A stretch of 64,000 nt of DNA from Oscillospiraceae bacterium (GTDB lineage: Bacteria; Bacillota; Clostridia; Oscillospirales; Acutalibacteraceae), in assembly GCA_015066625.1 (NCBI GenBank), contig SVOC01000002.1, positions 124,001 to 188,000 on the forward strand. The letters run 5' to 3'. Position numbers and translations under genes: made by a program. The notes under the pieces were generated by a model, which saw only the letters and a list, made by a program, of their open reading frames with translations, was not told the DNA's origin and did not search any database. Shown piece after piece: positions 8,340-15,469 of this stretch (positions are counted from its first letter, which is position 1; each line of letters begins with the position of its first letter).

Positions 8340-9032
8340 TCATATTCCCCTTATTTCGCAGGAATCAACATATTTAAGCATAACATTTCTCATAGTTTCC
8401 ATCTCGGTTTTAGGCACGGGATTCAGTTCAAATCCGATAAGCTCACCCGAATCAATGAACGCCTGTATGTAGTGGCGTTTTGCACCTTTAATCATTTTAC
8501 CGATACCTTCGACGGAGAAAACGCTGTGAAGCTCACGGACAACCGTGGTTCTGAATTCATAATCAACCTTGCCTTCAAGCAAAAAAGAAATGCTTTCGTT
8601 TATTTTTGACATATCATAGTTGCTTATACCCACAGTTTCAGAGTAAAGCTCAGGTGAATTTTTAACATCCATAGCAACATAATCCACAAGCCCGCGGTTG
8701 ACAAGGTCCTTCAGCTTTTCGGGATAAGTGCCGTTGGTATCAAGCTTTACGGGATAACCCAACGCCCTTATCTTTTCTATAAATGTATCTATATCCTTCT
8801 GCATAAGCGGTTCGCCGCCGGTTATGGCAACACCGTCAAGAATACCCTGCCTTTTTTTCAGATACGCAAGTATTTCTTCCTCGGAAAACTCCGACTCCTG
8901 CGAAGGATTGATTACAAGCCTTGAATTATGGCAGAATGGGCAGCGCATATTGCAGCCTGCCGTAAAAAGCGTACAAGCCATCCTGCCCGGATAATCAAGC
9001 AATGTTAGTTTCTGAAAGCCCTGAATATTCAT
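8340..9032 (-). CDS. nrdG: Anaerobic ribonucleotide reductase activating enzyme, radical SAM
   Basis: 230 aa from the ATG at 9032, with AGGGTG 9 nt upstream; a GTG four codons earlier would overlap that site. GCNMRCPFCHN supplies Cys27, Cys31 and Cys34 in the CX3CX2C arrangement that binds the 4Fe-4S cluster. AITGGEPLMQ is the SAM-binding GGE motif. It generates the glycyl radical on NrdD. It is upstream of nrdD on the same strand, separated by 199 bp that contain NrdR-like boxes, so nrdD probably also has its own promoter. Confidence 0.93.
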   Translation of the reverse strand: MNIQGFQKLTLLDYPGRMACTLFTAGCNMRCPFCHNSRLVINPSQESEFSEEEILAYLKKRQGILDGVAITGGEPLMQKDIDTFIEKIRALGYPVKLDTNGTYPEKLKDLVNRGLVDYVAMDVKNSPELYSETVGISNYDMSKINESISFLLEGKVDYEFRTTVVRELHSVFSVEGIGKMIKGAKRHYIQAFIDSGELIGFELNPVPKTEMETMRNVMLKYVDSCEIRGI

Positions 9033-9042
9033 ATCATCATTC

Positions 9043-9058
9043 ACCCTGTATATTGTGT
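9043..9058. promoter_or_regulatory. NrdR-like box at the nrdG start
   Basis: ACCCTGTATATTGTGT matches the NrdR consensus at 13 of 16. It overlaps the nrdG ribosome-site region. Confidence 0.6.
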
Positions 9059-9090
9059 GTTGTTGAAAATGCGGTACAAATTCATATTAT

Positions 9091-9106
9091 CACAATATAT
9101 TGTGTT
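9091..9106. promoter_or_regulatory. Near-perfect NrdR box upstream of nrdG
   Basis: TCACAATATATTGTGT matches the consensus palindrome at 15 of 16 positions, the best box in the window. Its centre is 48 bp from the box at the nrdG start. The same 48-bp offset separates two of the boxes upstream of nrdD. Confidence 0.8.
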
Positions 9107-9153
9107 TTGCAATAGATAAAACCACTAAATTTTGATTGGTTTTAACTGAAAAA

Positions 9154-9169
9154 GCACTATATCTTGTGA
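9154..9169. promoter_or_regulatory. Third NrdR-like box upstream of nrdG
   Basis: GCACTATATCTTGTGA fits the degenerate NrdR consensus (CWATATATWG core) at 12-13 positions. It lies 63 bp, about six helical turns, from the near-perfect box at 9091. Confidence 0.55.
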
Positions 9170-9176
9170 CTTGCAG

Positions 9177-9207
9177 AAAAAAAGACGGCAACCGAAAGGT
9201 CGCCGTC
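9177..9207 (-). terminator. Rho-independent terminator after the GtrA-like gene
   Basis: A ten-base stem GACGGC(A)ACC / GGT(C)GCCGTC with a 4-nt loop (9184-9207) is followed on the minus strand by a run of seven T. Confidence 0.88.
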
Positions 9208-9224
9208 TGAAGCTCAAAACAATA

Positions 9225-9758
9225 TTATTCAGCCTTTTCTTCCTTTTTCTTGTGGAAAAGAATCTTGTCTACAGGGAAGTAGAGGAAGAACTGAACAGCA
9301 GAGCAAATCATTGTGGCAATATTCTTTGCAGCAGCTTCTTCGAGACCCCAACCCACAAACACTTCTTTGAGTGTGGGGTTAAGCCATGCTGAGAAAAGAA
9401 TGAGACCGATTGTAAATGCTATGTAGATAGGAAGTGCGACAGCTACGTTTGCGCCTGAATTGAAAGTCTTTTCCTTATTAACAAAGAAAGCAACAATCTG
9501 AGCAATGATATTGGCAACGTTGCTTACGATAAAGTAGCCAAGACCGCCTACTGCAACGGGATAAACAAATACCCACCATGAGAAAGGCTCATTATAAAGC
9601 TCTGCAATGGGAGGAATAAGGTTGAGTGTGTTGAGAAGAACGAACTGAACTATCATTGCAAGAAGGCTTACAACGATGAACTTCACGAACTGCCAGATTG
9701 TGACAAGAAGTGAACCCTTGCTCTCGGCAGCCTTATCGATTTGATTTAATTTTCCCAT
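9225..9758 (-). CDS. GtrA-like four-helix membrane protein
   Basis: 177 aa, with four hydrophobic segments at about residues 22-45, 65-100, 108-128 and 140-163. FVKFIVVSLLAMIVQFVLL near the N-terminus and NIIAQIVAFFVNKEKTF before the second half are typical of the GtrA/DPMS_TMD family. That family includes proteins thought to flip polyprenyl-linked sugars or help cell-surface polysaccharide synthesis. The C-terminus is a charged Lys/Glu tail. No glycosyltransferase gene is adjacent, so the partner is unknown. It is monocistronic, with its own terminator. Confidence 0.82.
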   Translation of the reverse strand: MGKLNQIDKAAESKGSLLVTIWQFVKFIVVSLLAMIVQFVLLNTLNLIPPIAELYNEPFSWWVFVYPVAVGGLGYFIVSNVANIIAQIVAFFVNKEKTFNSGANVAVALPIYIAFTIGLILFSAWLNPTLKEVFVGWGLEEAAAKNIATMICSAVQFFLYFPVDKILFHKKKEEKAE

Positions 9759-9858
9759 AAGTAAAATCTCCTTACCTAAAATTTCAATATATTATAGCAT
9801 AATTTTAGCAGAATTGGCAAGTCAAAAATAAATATTAAAAATTGTGCAATATAGCCAA

Positions 9859-10680
9859 TTATCTTTCAAGCACATATTTTTCAACCATACGCGCTACACC
9901 CTCATCCCCGTTTGACGGAGCAGAAAAACGTGCTGCTTTTTTACAAATTTCGTCGCCGTTTTCCATAGCAAAAGAATAATAAGCATATTCCAGCATTGTT
10001 GCATCGTTTGAAGCATCGCCGAAAGCCATTGCTTCGTCAGATGAAATACCCGTTATTTTACAAAGTCCGTCAAGCGCAGTCCCCTTATCCGACCCCTGTG
10101 CCGTTGCGGATACAACACCTTCAAGTGCGGAAGTAAGCACAAGACCTTTTGACTCAAAAAAGTCAAAGATAATGTTTTTTATTTCACCGTCACCGTAAAA
10201 AACATCAATGAGTTCTGCGCCCTTACCCTTAACTGCTTCACTCATATCCTTGCAAATTGTCAGTTTTGAAGCGAATTCATTGAGAAAAACCGCAGGTAAA
10301 TCCGATCTTGTGAAATATTTTTCAGCCCCCTCACGTGCATATATCCCCCCGTCCATATAGATATTGTAATACACGGGAAGCGAATCGAGAAGCTTTACTG
10401 CCTCCGCTGTTATATCGGGTGATACAAGGTTTGTATAAATGAATTTCTTACTGTTTCTGTCGTAAACAGATGCACCGTTTGAACATATAACATAATCGGC
10501 AAAGGGAATCTGTTTTGTAACACCCTCCGTTAAATTCAGTGCCCTGCCTGTTGCAACGGCAATCTTAACTCCGCTGTTATGTACATCAAGAAGTGTCTGT
10601 TTTGTAAACGGCGTAACCGTAATGTGGTCAGGTGCCATCAGAGTGCCGTCAAGGTCTGTTGCTATTATTTTGATTGACAT
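9859..10680 (-). CDS. HAD-superfamily Cof-type sugar/nucleotide phosphatase
   Basis: 273 aa. The start at 10680 has AAGGAG 8 nt upstream; a longer in-frame extension has no ribosome site. Motif I is ATDLDGTLM with the nucleophilic Asp, motif II is CSNGASVYD, motif III is the Lys in SDKGTAL, and motif IV is AFGDASNDATML. The C2-type cap between residues 80 and 190 places it in the Cof subfamily, which acts on phosphorylated sugars, flavins or PLP. The substrate cannot be predicted. It stands alone. Confidence 0.9.
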   Translation of the reverse strand: MSIKIIATDLDGTLMAPDHITVTPFTKQTLLDVHNSGVKIAVATGRALNLTEGVTKQIPFADYVICSNGASVYDRNSKKFIYTNLVSPDITAEAVKLLDSLPVYYNIYMDGGIYAREGAEKYFTRSDLPAVFLNEFASKLTICKDMSEAVKGKGAELIDVFYGDGEIKNIIFDFFESKGLVLTSALEGVVSATAQGSDKGTALDGLCKITGISSDEAMAFGDASNDATMLEYAYYSFAMENGDEICKKAARFSAPSNGDEGVARMVEKYVLER

Positions 10681-10780
10681 TTTATTTCTCCTTAATTTTG
10701 AATACAAAACAGAGTATATCACCGCACGCAATGCCGTGTCAAGAAACAAAGAATGTTCACTGTCAAATCCGTTTGAGTAA

Positions 10781-10788
10781 CATATAAT
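10781..10788 (+). promoter_or_regulatory. Candidate sigma-E -10 element of cotJABC
   Basis: CATATAAT lies 44 bp before the cotJA start and differs at one base from the sigma-E -10 consensus CATACAAT. The matching -35 is poor (around GTCAAAT), so this is only a candidate. cotJ operons are known sigma-E targets. Confidence 0.4.
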
Positions 10789-10831
10789 GTAACAGAGGTA
10801 TACACCTCAAATCAAGAAAGGAATGATTGTA

Positions 10832-11050
10832 ATGCAGGATTACGGATACCGTTATCCTTCACAGAGACAGACCGCCAAGCGTGAGGTCTGCTCCTGTACG
10901 GTCACTCCCCTGCCCGCAAACCCTGTTGCAGCAATGATGTATGTGCCCATGCAGGTTGACACAACAATGTTTGACGAAATAAAAGCGCTTGATTGCGGAA
11001 CACTTTTTGTTGTTCTCAACAAGCCCTTTGCCGGGAAGTGCTGTCGATGA
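10832..11050 (+). CDS. cotJA: Spore coat associated protein CotJA
   Basis: 72 aa from the ATG at 10832 (AAAGGA 10 nt before); an earlier ATG at 10823 sits too close to the ribosome site. The Pro/Cys/Tyr-rich N-terminus and the MYVPMQ segment match the CotJA family (also called spore coat associated protein JA). It is the first gene of cotJABC, made in the mother cell for the inner coat. It overlaps cotJB by 4 nt. Confidence 0.88.
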   Translation: MQDYGYRYPSQRQTAKREVCSCTVTPLPANPVAAMMYVPMQVDTTMFDEIKALDCGTLFVVLNKPFAGKCCR

Positions 11051-11298
11051 ATCAGAGAGAAGCAATGCTCAAAAAACTGAGCGCATATCAGTTCACGCTT
11101 TGGGAAATGCACCTTTATCTTGATACGCATCCCTGGGACCTTCAGATGGTTGAAGCCTACGGAAGAGCAAGCACAAAATACAAGGCTGTGCGTAACGAAT
11201 ACGAAGAACAGTTCTGCCCCCTGACCGCTTCAAAAGCTCAGGGTTTTGAATGGCTTAAAGGTCCCTGGCCCTGGGAAATTGAGGAGTGTGGCTGCTGA
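11047..11298 (+). CDS. cotJB: Spore coat protein CotJB
   Basis: 83 aa. It starts at 11047, overlapping the cotJA stop. MLKKLSAYQFTLWEMHLYLDTHPWD and the later KGPWPWE are characteristic of CotJB. Small, acidic and tryptophan-rich. It is translationally coupled to both neighbours (4-nt and 1-nt overlaps). Confidence 0.9.
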   Translation: MNQREAMLKKLSAYQFTLWEMHLYLDTHPWDLQMVEAYGRASTKYKAVRNEYEEQFCPLTASKAQGFEWLKGPWPWEIEECGC

Positions 11299-11906
11299 TG
11301 TTTGTATATGAGAAAAAACTGCAATATCCCGTTAAAATCAAAAACCCGAACCCTAAATATGCACAGATAATCATTTCGCAGTACGGCGGCCCCGACGGCG
11401 AACTGGGCGCATCTCTGCGCTACCTGAGCCAGCGTTTTGCAATGCCCTATGATGAGCTTAAAGGTCTTCTTACGGACATAGGTACAGAAGAACTTTCGCA
11501 TCTTGAAATGATTGGTGCAATCGTATATCAGCTTACGAGGAACCTGAGTGAAGAAGATATCAAGAAACACGGCTTTGATGCATATTTTGTAGACCACACC
11601 GCCGGTGTTTATCCTTCATCCGCCGCAGGCGTACCTTTCACGGCAGCATACATTCAGAGCAAGGGCGATGTTATCACGGATATGTCCGAAAACCTTGCCG
11701 CAGAACAGAAGGCAAGAACTACCTATGACAACATTCTGCGCCTTGTTGACGACCCTGATGTCAGAGAACCTATCAAGTTCCTTCGTGCAAGAGAAATCGT
11801 TCACTTCCAGCGTTTCGGTGAAGGTCTGCGCCTTGCAACCGATAAGCTTGATGAAAAGAATTTCTACGCATTTAACCCGTCGTTTGATAAACATTGCAAT
11901 AAATAA
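11298..11906 (+). CDS. cotJC: Spore coat protein CotJC, manganese catalase family
   Basis: 202 aa from the ATG at 11298 (GAGGAG upstream). MFVYEKKLQYPVKIK is the standard CotJC N-terminus. The ferritin-like four-helix bundle has likely metal ligands in TEELSHLEMIGAIVY and REIVHFQRFGE. CotJC is homologous to Mn catalase and is incorporated in the spore coat. A mosaic, internally deleted copy lies at 27066-27403, with 267 nt identical to this gene. Confidence 0.93.
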   Translation: MFVYEKKLQYPVKIKNPNPKYAQIIISQYGGPDGELGASLRYLSQRFAMPYDELKGLLTDIGTEELSHLEMIGAIVYQLTRNLSEEDIKKHGFDAYFVDHTAGVYPSSAAGVPFTAAYIQSKGDVITDMSENLAAEQKARTTYDNILRLVDDPDVREPIKFLRAREIVHFQRFGEGLRLATDKLDEKNFYAFNPSFDKHCNK

Positions 11907-11912
11907 CAACAG

Positions 11913-11939
11913 TGCCCACAGACAATCTGTGGGCATTTT
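11913..11939 (+). terminator. Rho-independent terminator of cotJABC
   Basis: A ten-base stem TGCCCACAGA/TCTGTGGGCA with a CAA loop is followed by TTTTG. Confidence 0.88.
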
Positions 11940-11956
11940 GATTTACATATAACTAA

Positions 11957-12021
11957 GTTGTTAATGAGAATAATCAGCACAAATATTCAGGTTGTATTTT
12001 GTTGCATTTATGATATAATTT
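11957..12021 (+). promoter_or_regulatory. Promoter and putative operator of the GH5 gene (copy A of a shared element)
   Basis: This 65-bp block matches 17971-18035 at 57 of 65 positions. It contains an extended -10 (TGATATAAT, with TATAAT at 12014-12019), a -35-like TTGTAT at 11992-11997, and an imperfect palindrome in its first 22 bp (11957-11978). The conservation is far beyond promoter consensus, so a common regulator is likely. Confidence 0.7.
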
Positions 12022-12066
12022 TATTATTGCAAACAAAATAATTACAAGCATAAGGAAGTGTGTAAT

Positions 12067-13212
12067 ATGAGTCTCAGTATGCTGCATTGTGACGGAGAAA
12101 GAATTATCAATGCCGAGGGAAAACAGGTTTTTTTGCGCGGAACAAACCTCGGCGGATGGCTTCTCGATGAATTATGGCAAGGATTTTTCAAAGGCGGAGA
12201 AGCTCAATGGGATATCGTAACCACGCTTGAAAGGCGTTTCGGCAAAGAGGAAGCAGCCCGACTTATAAAAATCCGCGAGGATAACTATATCACCGAATAT
12301 GACCTTGACTATCTTCAGTCGCTTGGCTTCACCTGTGTGCGTGTGCCGTTCTGGTATCGTAATTTCCAAACGGATGATTTCGGCACATGGAAACGCAAAG
12401 AAAACGGCGAAATTGATTTTTCACGCCTTGACTGGGTTGTTGAAGAATGCGAAAAAAGAGGAATGTATGTCATTCTTGATATGCACGGTGTGCCGGGTCA
12501 TCAGAGCATAGCCCATCACTGCTGCCGCGTTAACCATTGCAGACTTTATGACGAAACCGAAGAAGGTGCTCATTTTCGTTCGCTTGCCTGTGAATTGTGG
12601 AGCGAAATTGCCCGTCATTTTGCAGGTAACGGAACGGTTGCCGCCTATGACCTGATGAACGAACCGATGTGCGATTATGAAGGCGAGGATAAAGTCAACA
12701 GCAAGTATCATGATGTTTATTCTTTGCTTTACGATGCGGTCAGGGCAAACGACCCCGATCACATCATAACACTTGAGGCAATCTGGACACCTGATGACAT
12801 ACCGCATCCGTCAGAGCGAGGATGGGAAAACGTTATGTATCAATATCACCTATATGACGATTCGAACGACAGCTTCAAGGAAGTTACAATGCACCACGCA
12901 AGCAAAAAATTCAACGTGCCCGTGCTTGTGGGTGAGTTTTCCCCCTGCCGCGGAACGGCGGACTGGGAATACATACTGAAGCTTTTTAACGAATGTTCGT
13001 TTAACTGGCAGACGTGGACATACAAAGGACATTGCGCTAAGGGAGAAATAAGCCAATGGTTTATGATGGGCTCGGATGACCCGGATAACGTTGTTGATAT
13101 TAACAATGATTCAGCAGCGGAAATTGAACGCAAATGGTCATCTGTCAGAACAGAAATTTGCTGTAAACCGATGAATGATCATACATTGCTTTCCGAATAC
13201 GCAAAAGCGTAA
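12067..13212 (+). CDS. Glycoside hydrolase family 5 (endoglucanase/mannanase-like), cytoplasmic
   Basis: 381 aa from the ATG at 12067 (AAGGAAG 8 nt before). GTNLGGWLL near residue 25 and VRVPFWYRNF are typical of GH5 (cellulase/exo-beta-1,3-glucanase-like subfamilies). The acid/base Glu199 is in YDLMNEPM and the nucleophile Glu290 in LVGEFSPC. There is no signal peptide or carbohydrate-binding module, so it probably cuts imported oligosaccharides or glycosides. Exact linkage is unknown. It is followed 24 nt later by a metallophosphoesterase gene. Its promoter element is shared with the URO-D gene at 18.1 kb. Confidence 0.88.
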   Translation: MSLSMLHCDGERIINAEGKQVFLRGTNLGGWLLDELWQGFFKGGEAQWDIVTTLERRFGKEEAARLIKIREDNYITEYDLDYLQSLGFTCVRVPFWYRNFQTDDFGTWKRKENGEIDFSRLDWVVEECEKRGMYVILDMHGVPGHQSIAHHCCRVNHCRLYDETEEGAHFRSLACELWSEIARHFAGNGTVAAYDLMNEPMCDYEGEDKVNSKYHDVYSLLYDAVRANDPDHIITLEAIWTPDDIPHPSERGWENVMYQYHLYDDSNDSFKEVTMHHASKKFNVPVLVGEFSPCRGTADWEYILKLFNECSFNWQTWTYKGHCAKGEISQWFMMGSDDPDNVVDINNDSAAEIERKWSSVRTEICCKPMNDHTLLSEYAKA

Positions 13213-13236
13213 TGTTTATCAAAAGGAGAAACTTAT

Positions 13237-14340
13237 ATGAACGGGTATTTCAAACACGATCCTGCAGTTTTTGCGATGAATAAGTATTATCAGATTATGA
13301 TGCCTTGTGAAAAAGCCTGCTTTTTCTTTATTAAGGTCGGCGATAAATGTTATTATGATGAATCCAACGGCATTATGTGTTCAAGAAATAAGATACACAA
13401 GGTTGAAGTGCCTGCTGATGAACTTGATAATGCCAAAGAATATACAGTCTGCATCCGCCCGATTATCATAAGAAAAGCATATTTTTCAAAAACAAAAGAT
13501 GTGCTTGAAAAAACATATAAATTTTATCCCATACCCGAAAACAATATAAGAGCCTATCATATTGCCGATGCTCATAACAACATTAACGAGCCGATAAAAG
13601 CTGCCGAAGCTTTCGGTAACATCAATTTTCTGATCCTGAACGGTGATGTTATTGAAGACAGCAGTAATCCCTCAAAATTTATGAACATATATGAAATATG
13701 TTCACGATTAACCAAAGGTGAAAAACCAACCGTCTTCTCAAGAGGCAACCATGATCTGAGGGGTAATTTTGCCGAGAAGTTTGCTGATTATACACCTACG
13801 TATCTCGGTAATACATATTACAGTTTTCGCCTCGGAAACATATGGGGAGTTCTTCTTGATTGCGGTGAAGACAAGAACGACGACCACCCCGAATACGGTT
13901 TCACTGTTGCCTGCCATGTTTTCAGGGAACGTCAGACAGAATTTCTTAAGAGTATAATTGAAAACAAAGAGAATGAATATGAAGCAGAGGGAGTCAAGCA
14001 TAAGCTTGTTATCTCCCACAACGCCTTTGTTCACAGATATACTCCCCCGTTTGACATTGAGCAGGATATTTTTGCAGAATGGTCAGAACTTCTCAGGGAG
14101 AATGTAAAGCCCGATATTATGATTTGCGGTCATGCTCACGAACTTAATATTTATAACCCCGAAAACAGCGATTGGAATAACAACGGCAGCGTTTGCCCCG
14201 TTGTAATCGGCAGCACAATAAAAAAACGAAAACCTGTATATTTTGCAGGCTGCGGATATGTTTTTAATGATGACAGAATTGAAGTAATTTTTACTGACAG
14301 CAACGGCGAGATATTAAGAAAAGAAACAATATCAAAATAA
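13237..14340 (+). CDS. Calcineurin-like metallophosphoesterase with N-terminal beta domain
   Basis: 367 aa. The first 100 residues form a beta-rich domain reminiscent of purple acid phosphatase N-domains. The phosphoesterase core follows: YHIADAHNN, LNGDVIED, SRGNHDLRG, VISHNAF and CGHAHELN, supplying the two-metal ligands. There is no signal peptide. It hydrolyses a phosphate mono- or diester of unknown identity. It is probably co-transcribed with GH5 (24-nt gap with AAAGGAG), so a role in handling a phosphorylated or phosphodiester-decorated glycan is possible. Confidence 0.85.
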   Translation: MNGYFKHDPAVFAMNKYYQIMMPCEKACFFFIKVGDKCYYDESNGIMCSRNKIHKVEVPADELDNAKEYTVCIRPIIIRKAYFSKTKDVLEKTYKFYPIPENNIRAYHIADAHNNINEPIKAAEAFGNINFLILNGDVIEDSSNPSKFMNIYEICSRLTKGEKPTVFSRGNHDLRGNFAEKFADYTPTYLGNTYYSFRLGNIWGVLLDCGEDKNDDHPEYGFTVACHVFRERQTEFLKSIIENKENEYEAEGVKHKLVISHNAFVHRYTPPFDIEQDIFAEWSELLRENVKPDIMICGHAHELNIYNPENSDWNNNGSVCPVVIGSTIKKRKPVYFAGCGYVFNDDRIEVIFTDSNGEILRKETISK

Positions 14341-14354
14341 TAAACTATCCTCAA

Positions 14355-14408
14355 AAAACATCAAACCACCTCTTGTCGGTGCTTTCTGCATCGATTGAGG
14401 TGGTTTTG
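14355..14408 (+). repeat. 54-bp direct repeat, copy 1, acting as a terminator
   Basis: The stem AAACCACCTC ... GAGGTGGTTT ends in TTTTG and follows the metallophosphoesterase gene. All 54 bases recur at 26942-26995 after the GH32 gene in the same orientation. It probably also terminates the convergent GH43-like gene. Confidence 0.9.
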
Positions 14409-14409
14409 A

Positions 14410-15291
14410 TTATTTATACACGGAAATCAATCTCTCATATTCCTCATCGGTTATATGAAGCATTGAGCCGTGACGGGGACTCAGATGATTGAGAGAAAAA
14501 TTGCTTTCTTCGACCTTTCTGAAGTGAATCATATCCGATGTTTCCTGCATAAAATATCCGCCGTTTCTGAATTGGTCTGCTATCATAATGTATTTGTCGG
14601 TGCCGTCGATTTTGTAAATGCAGTTCCCCTCCAGAGCAACGGTTGCAACGGAAACTTTGTTGTCATCGGGTTCATAATACGGACCGTCTGCACTGTCAGA
14701 CACAGCATAGCAAATCGCTTCTTTTTTGCCGTCTGCCTGATAGAGAAAATACCTGCCGTCTTTTTCGATAATATCAGCATCAATTCCGCACATTCCGCTT
14801 TTGGGTCTGAACAAAACCTTCGGCTCTGTGGTGAGAGTTGCAAAATCCCTTGTGTAAGCGTACCAGGTTATAGTATCGAGGTCATCATCAGCGTTATTAT
14901 GGGTCCAATATATCATATAGTCGCCTTTTTTCTTATCGAAAATCACTTCGGGTGCCCACACTCTGTCGGCATTCTTTGTGCTTTCAAACTTTGAAAAATC
15001 AATTATTCTTTCATTTTTCCAATTGATAAGATCCTCGCTGTCCCAAACAACCACCGAGTTATTGCTGCTCCAGCCGTCGGCACTGCGCATATCCGTGGCA
15101 ATGATATGAAAAACACTGTTTTCGTCACGGAAAATAAAAGGGTCACGGCAGCATTTTTTGCCGAGTGTCTGCTTGATTACAGGTTCGTTTTTATTGAGTG
15201 CTTCAAAATTATAGCCGTCAGACGATACGGCAAAATGCACCGTTTCTTCTTCGGGCATATTCCCCACAAAAAAACAAAACAGATATTTCAT
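14410..15291 (-). CDS. GH43-like five-bladed beta-propeller glycosidase (arabinosidase-like)
   Basis: 293 aa, with AAGGAGAG before the start. The propeller signature reads CCRDPFIF (candidate catalytic base Asp), WAPEVIFDKKKGDYMIYWTH, CGIDADIIEKDGRYFL (pKa-tuning Asp) and LEGNCIYKIDG (candidate acid Glu). These fit GH43-type or related GH-F clan enzymes acting on alpha-L-arabinofuranosides or beta-xylosides. There is no secretion signal. A paralogue lies at 52158-53084 with the same domain layout. The exact family and substrate need a profile search. Confidence 0.75.
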   Translation of the reverse strand: MKYLFCFFVGNMPEEETVHFAVSSDGYNFEALNKNEPVIKQTLGKKCCRDPFIFRDENSVFHIIATDMRSADGWSSNNSVVVWDSEDLINWKNERIIDFSKFESTKNADRVWAPEVIFDKKKGDYMIYWTHNNADDDLDTITWYAYTRDFATLTTEPKVLFRPKSGMCGIDADIIEKDGRYFLYQADGKKEAICYAVSDSADGPYYEPDDNKVSVATVALEGNCIYKIDGTDKYIMIADQFRNGGYFMQETSDMIHFRKVEESNFSLNHLSPRHGSMLHITDEEYERLISVYK

Positions 15292-15469
15292 ATCAGTTCT
15301 CTCTCCTTGCTATTGTTCCAATTAGAATTACATATGAGTTCTGTTTTTTATTTAACTGTTGCAAAAACAAACGGTGCTGGTTTTTTCGCATTTTTATAAC
15401 TCGCACAAAACACAAAATCCCGTTGCACCTGAGTTTGTTATGAAAAATAATTACACTGCATTATAAAGA

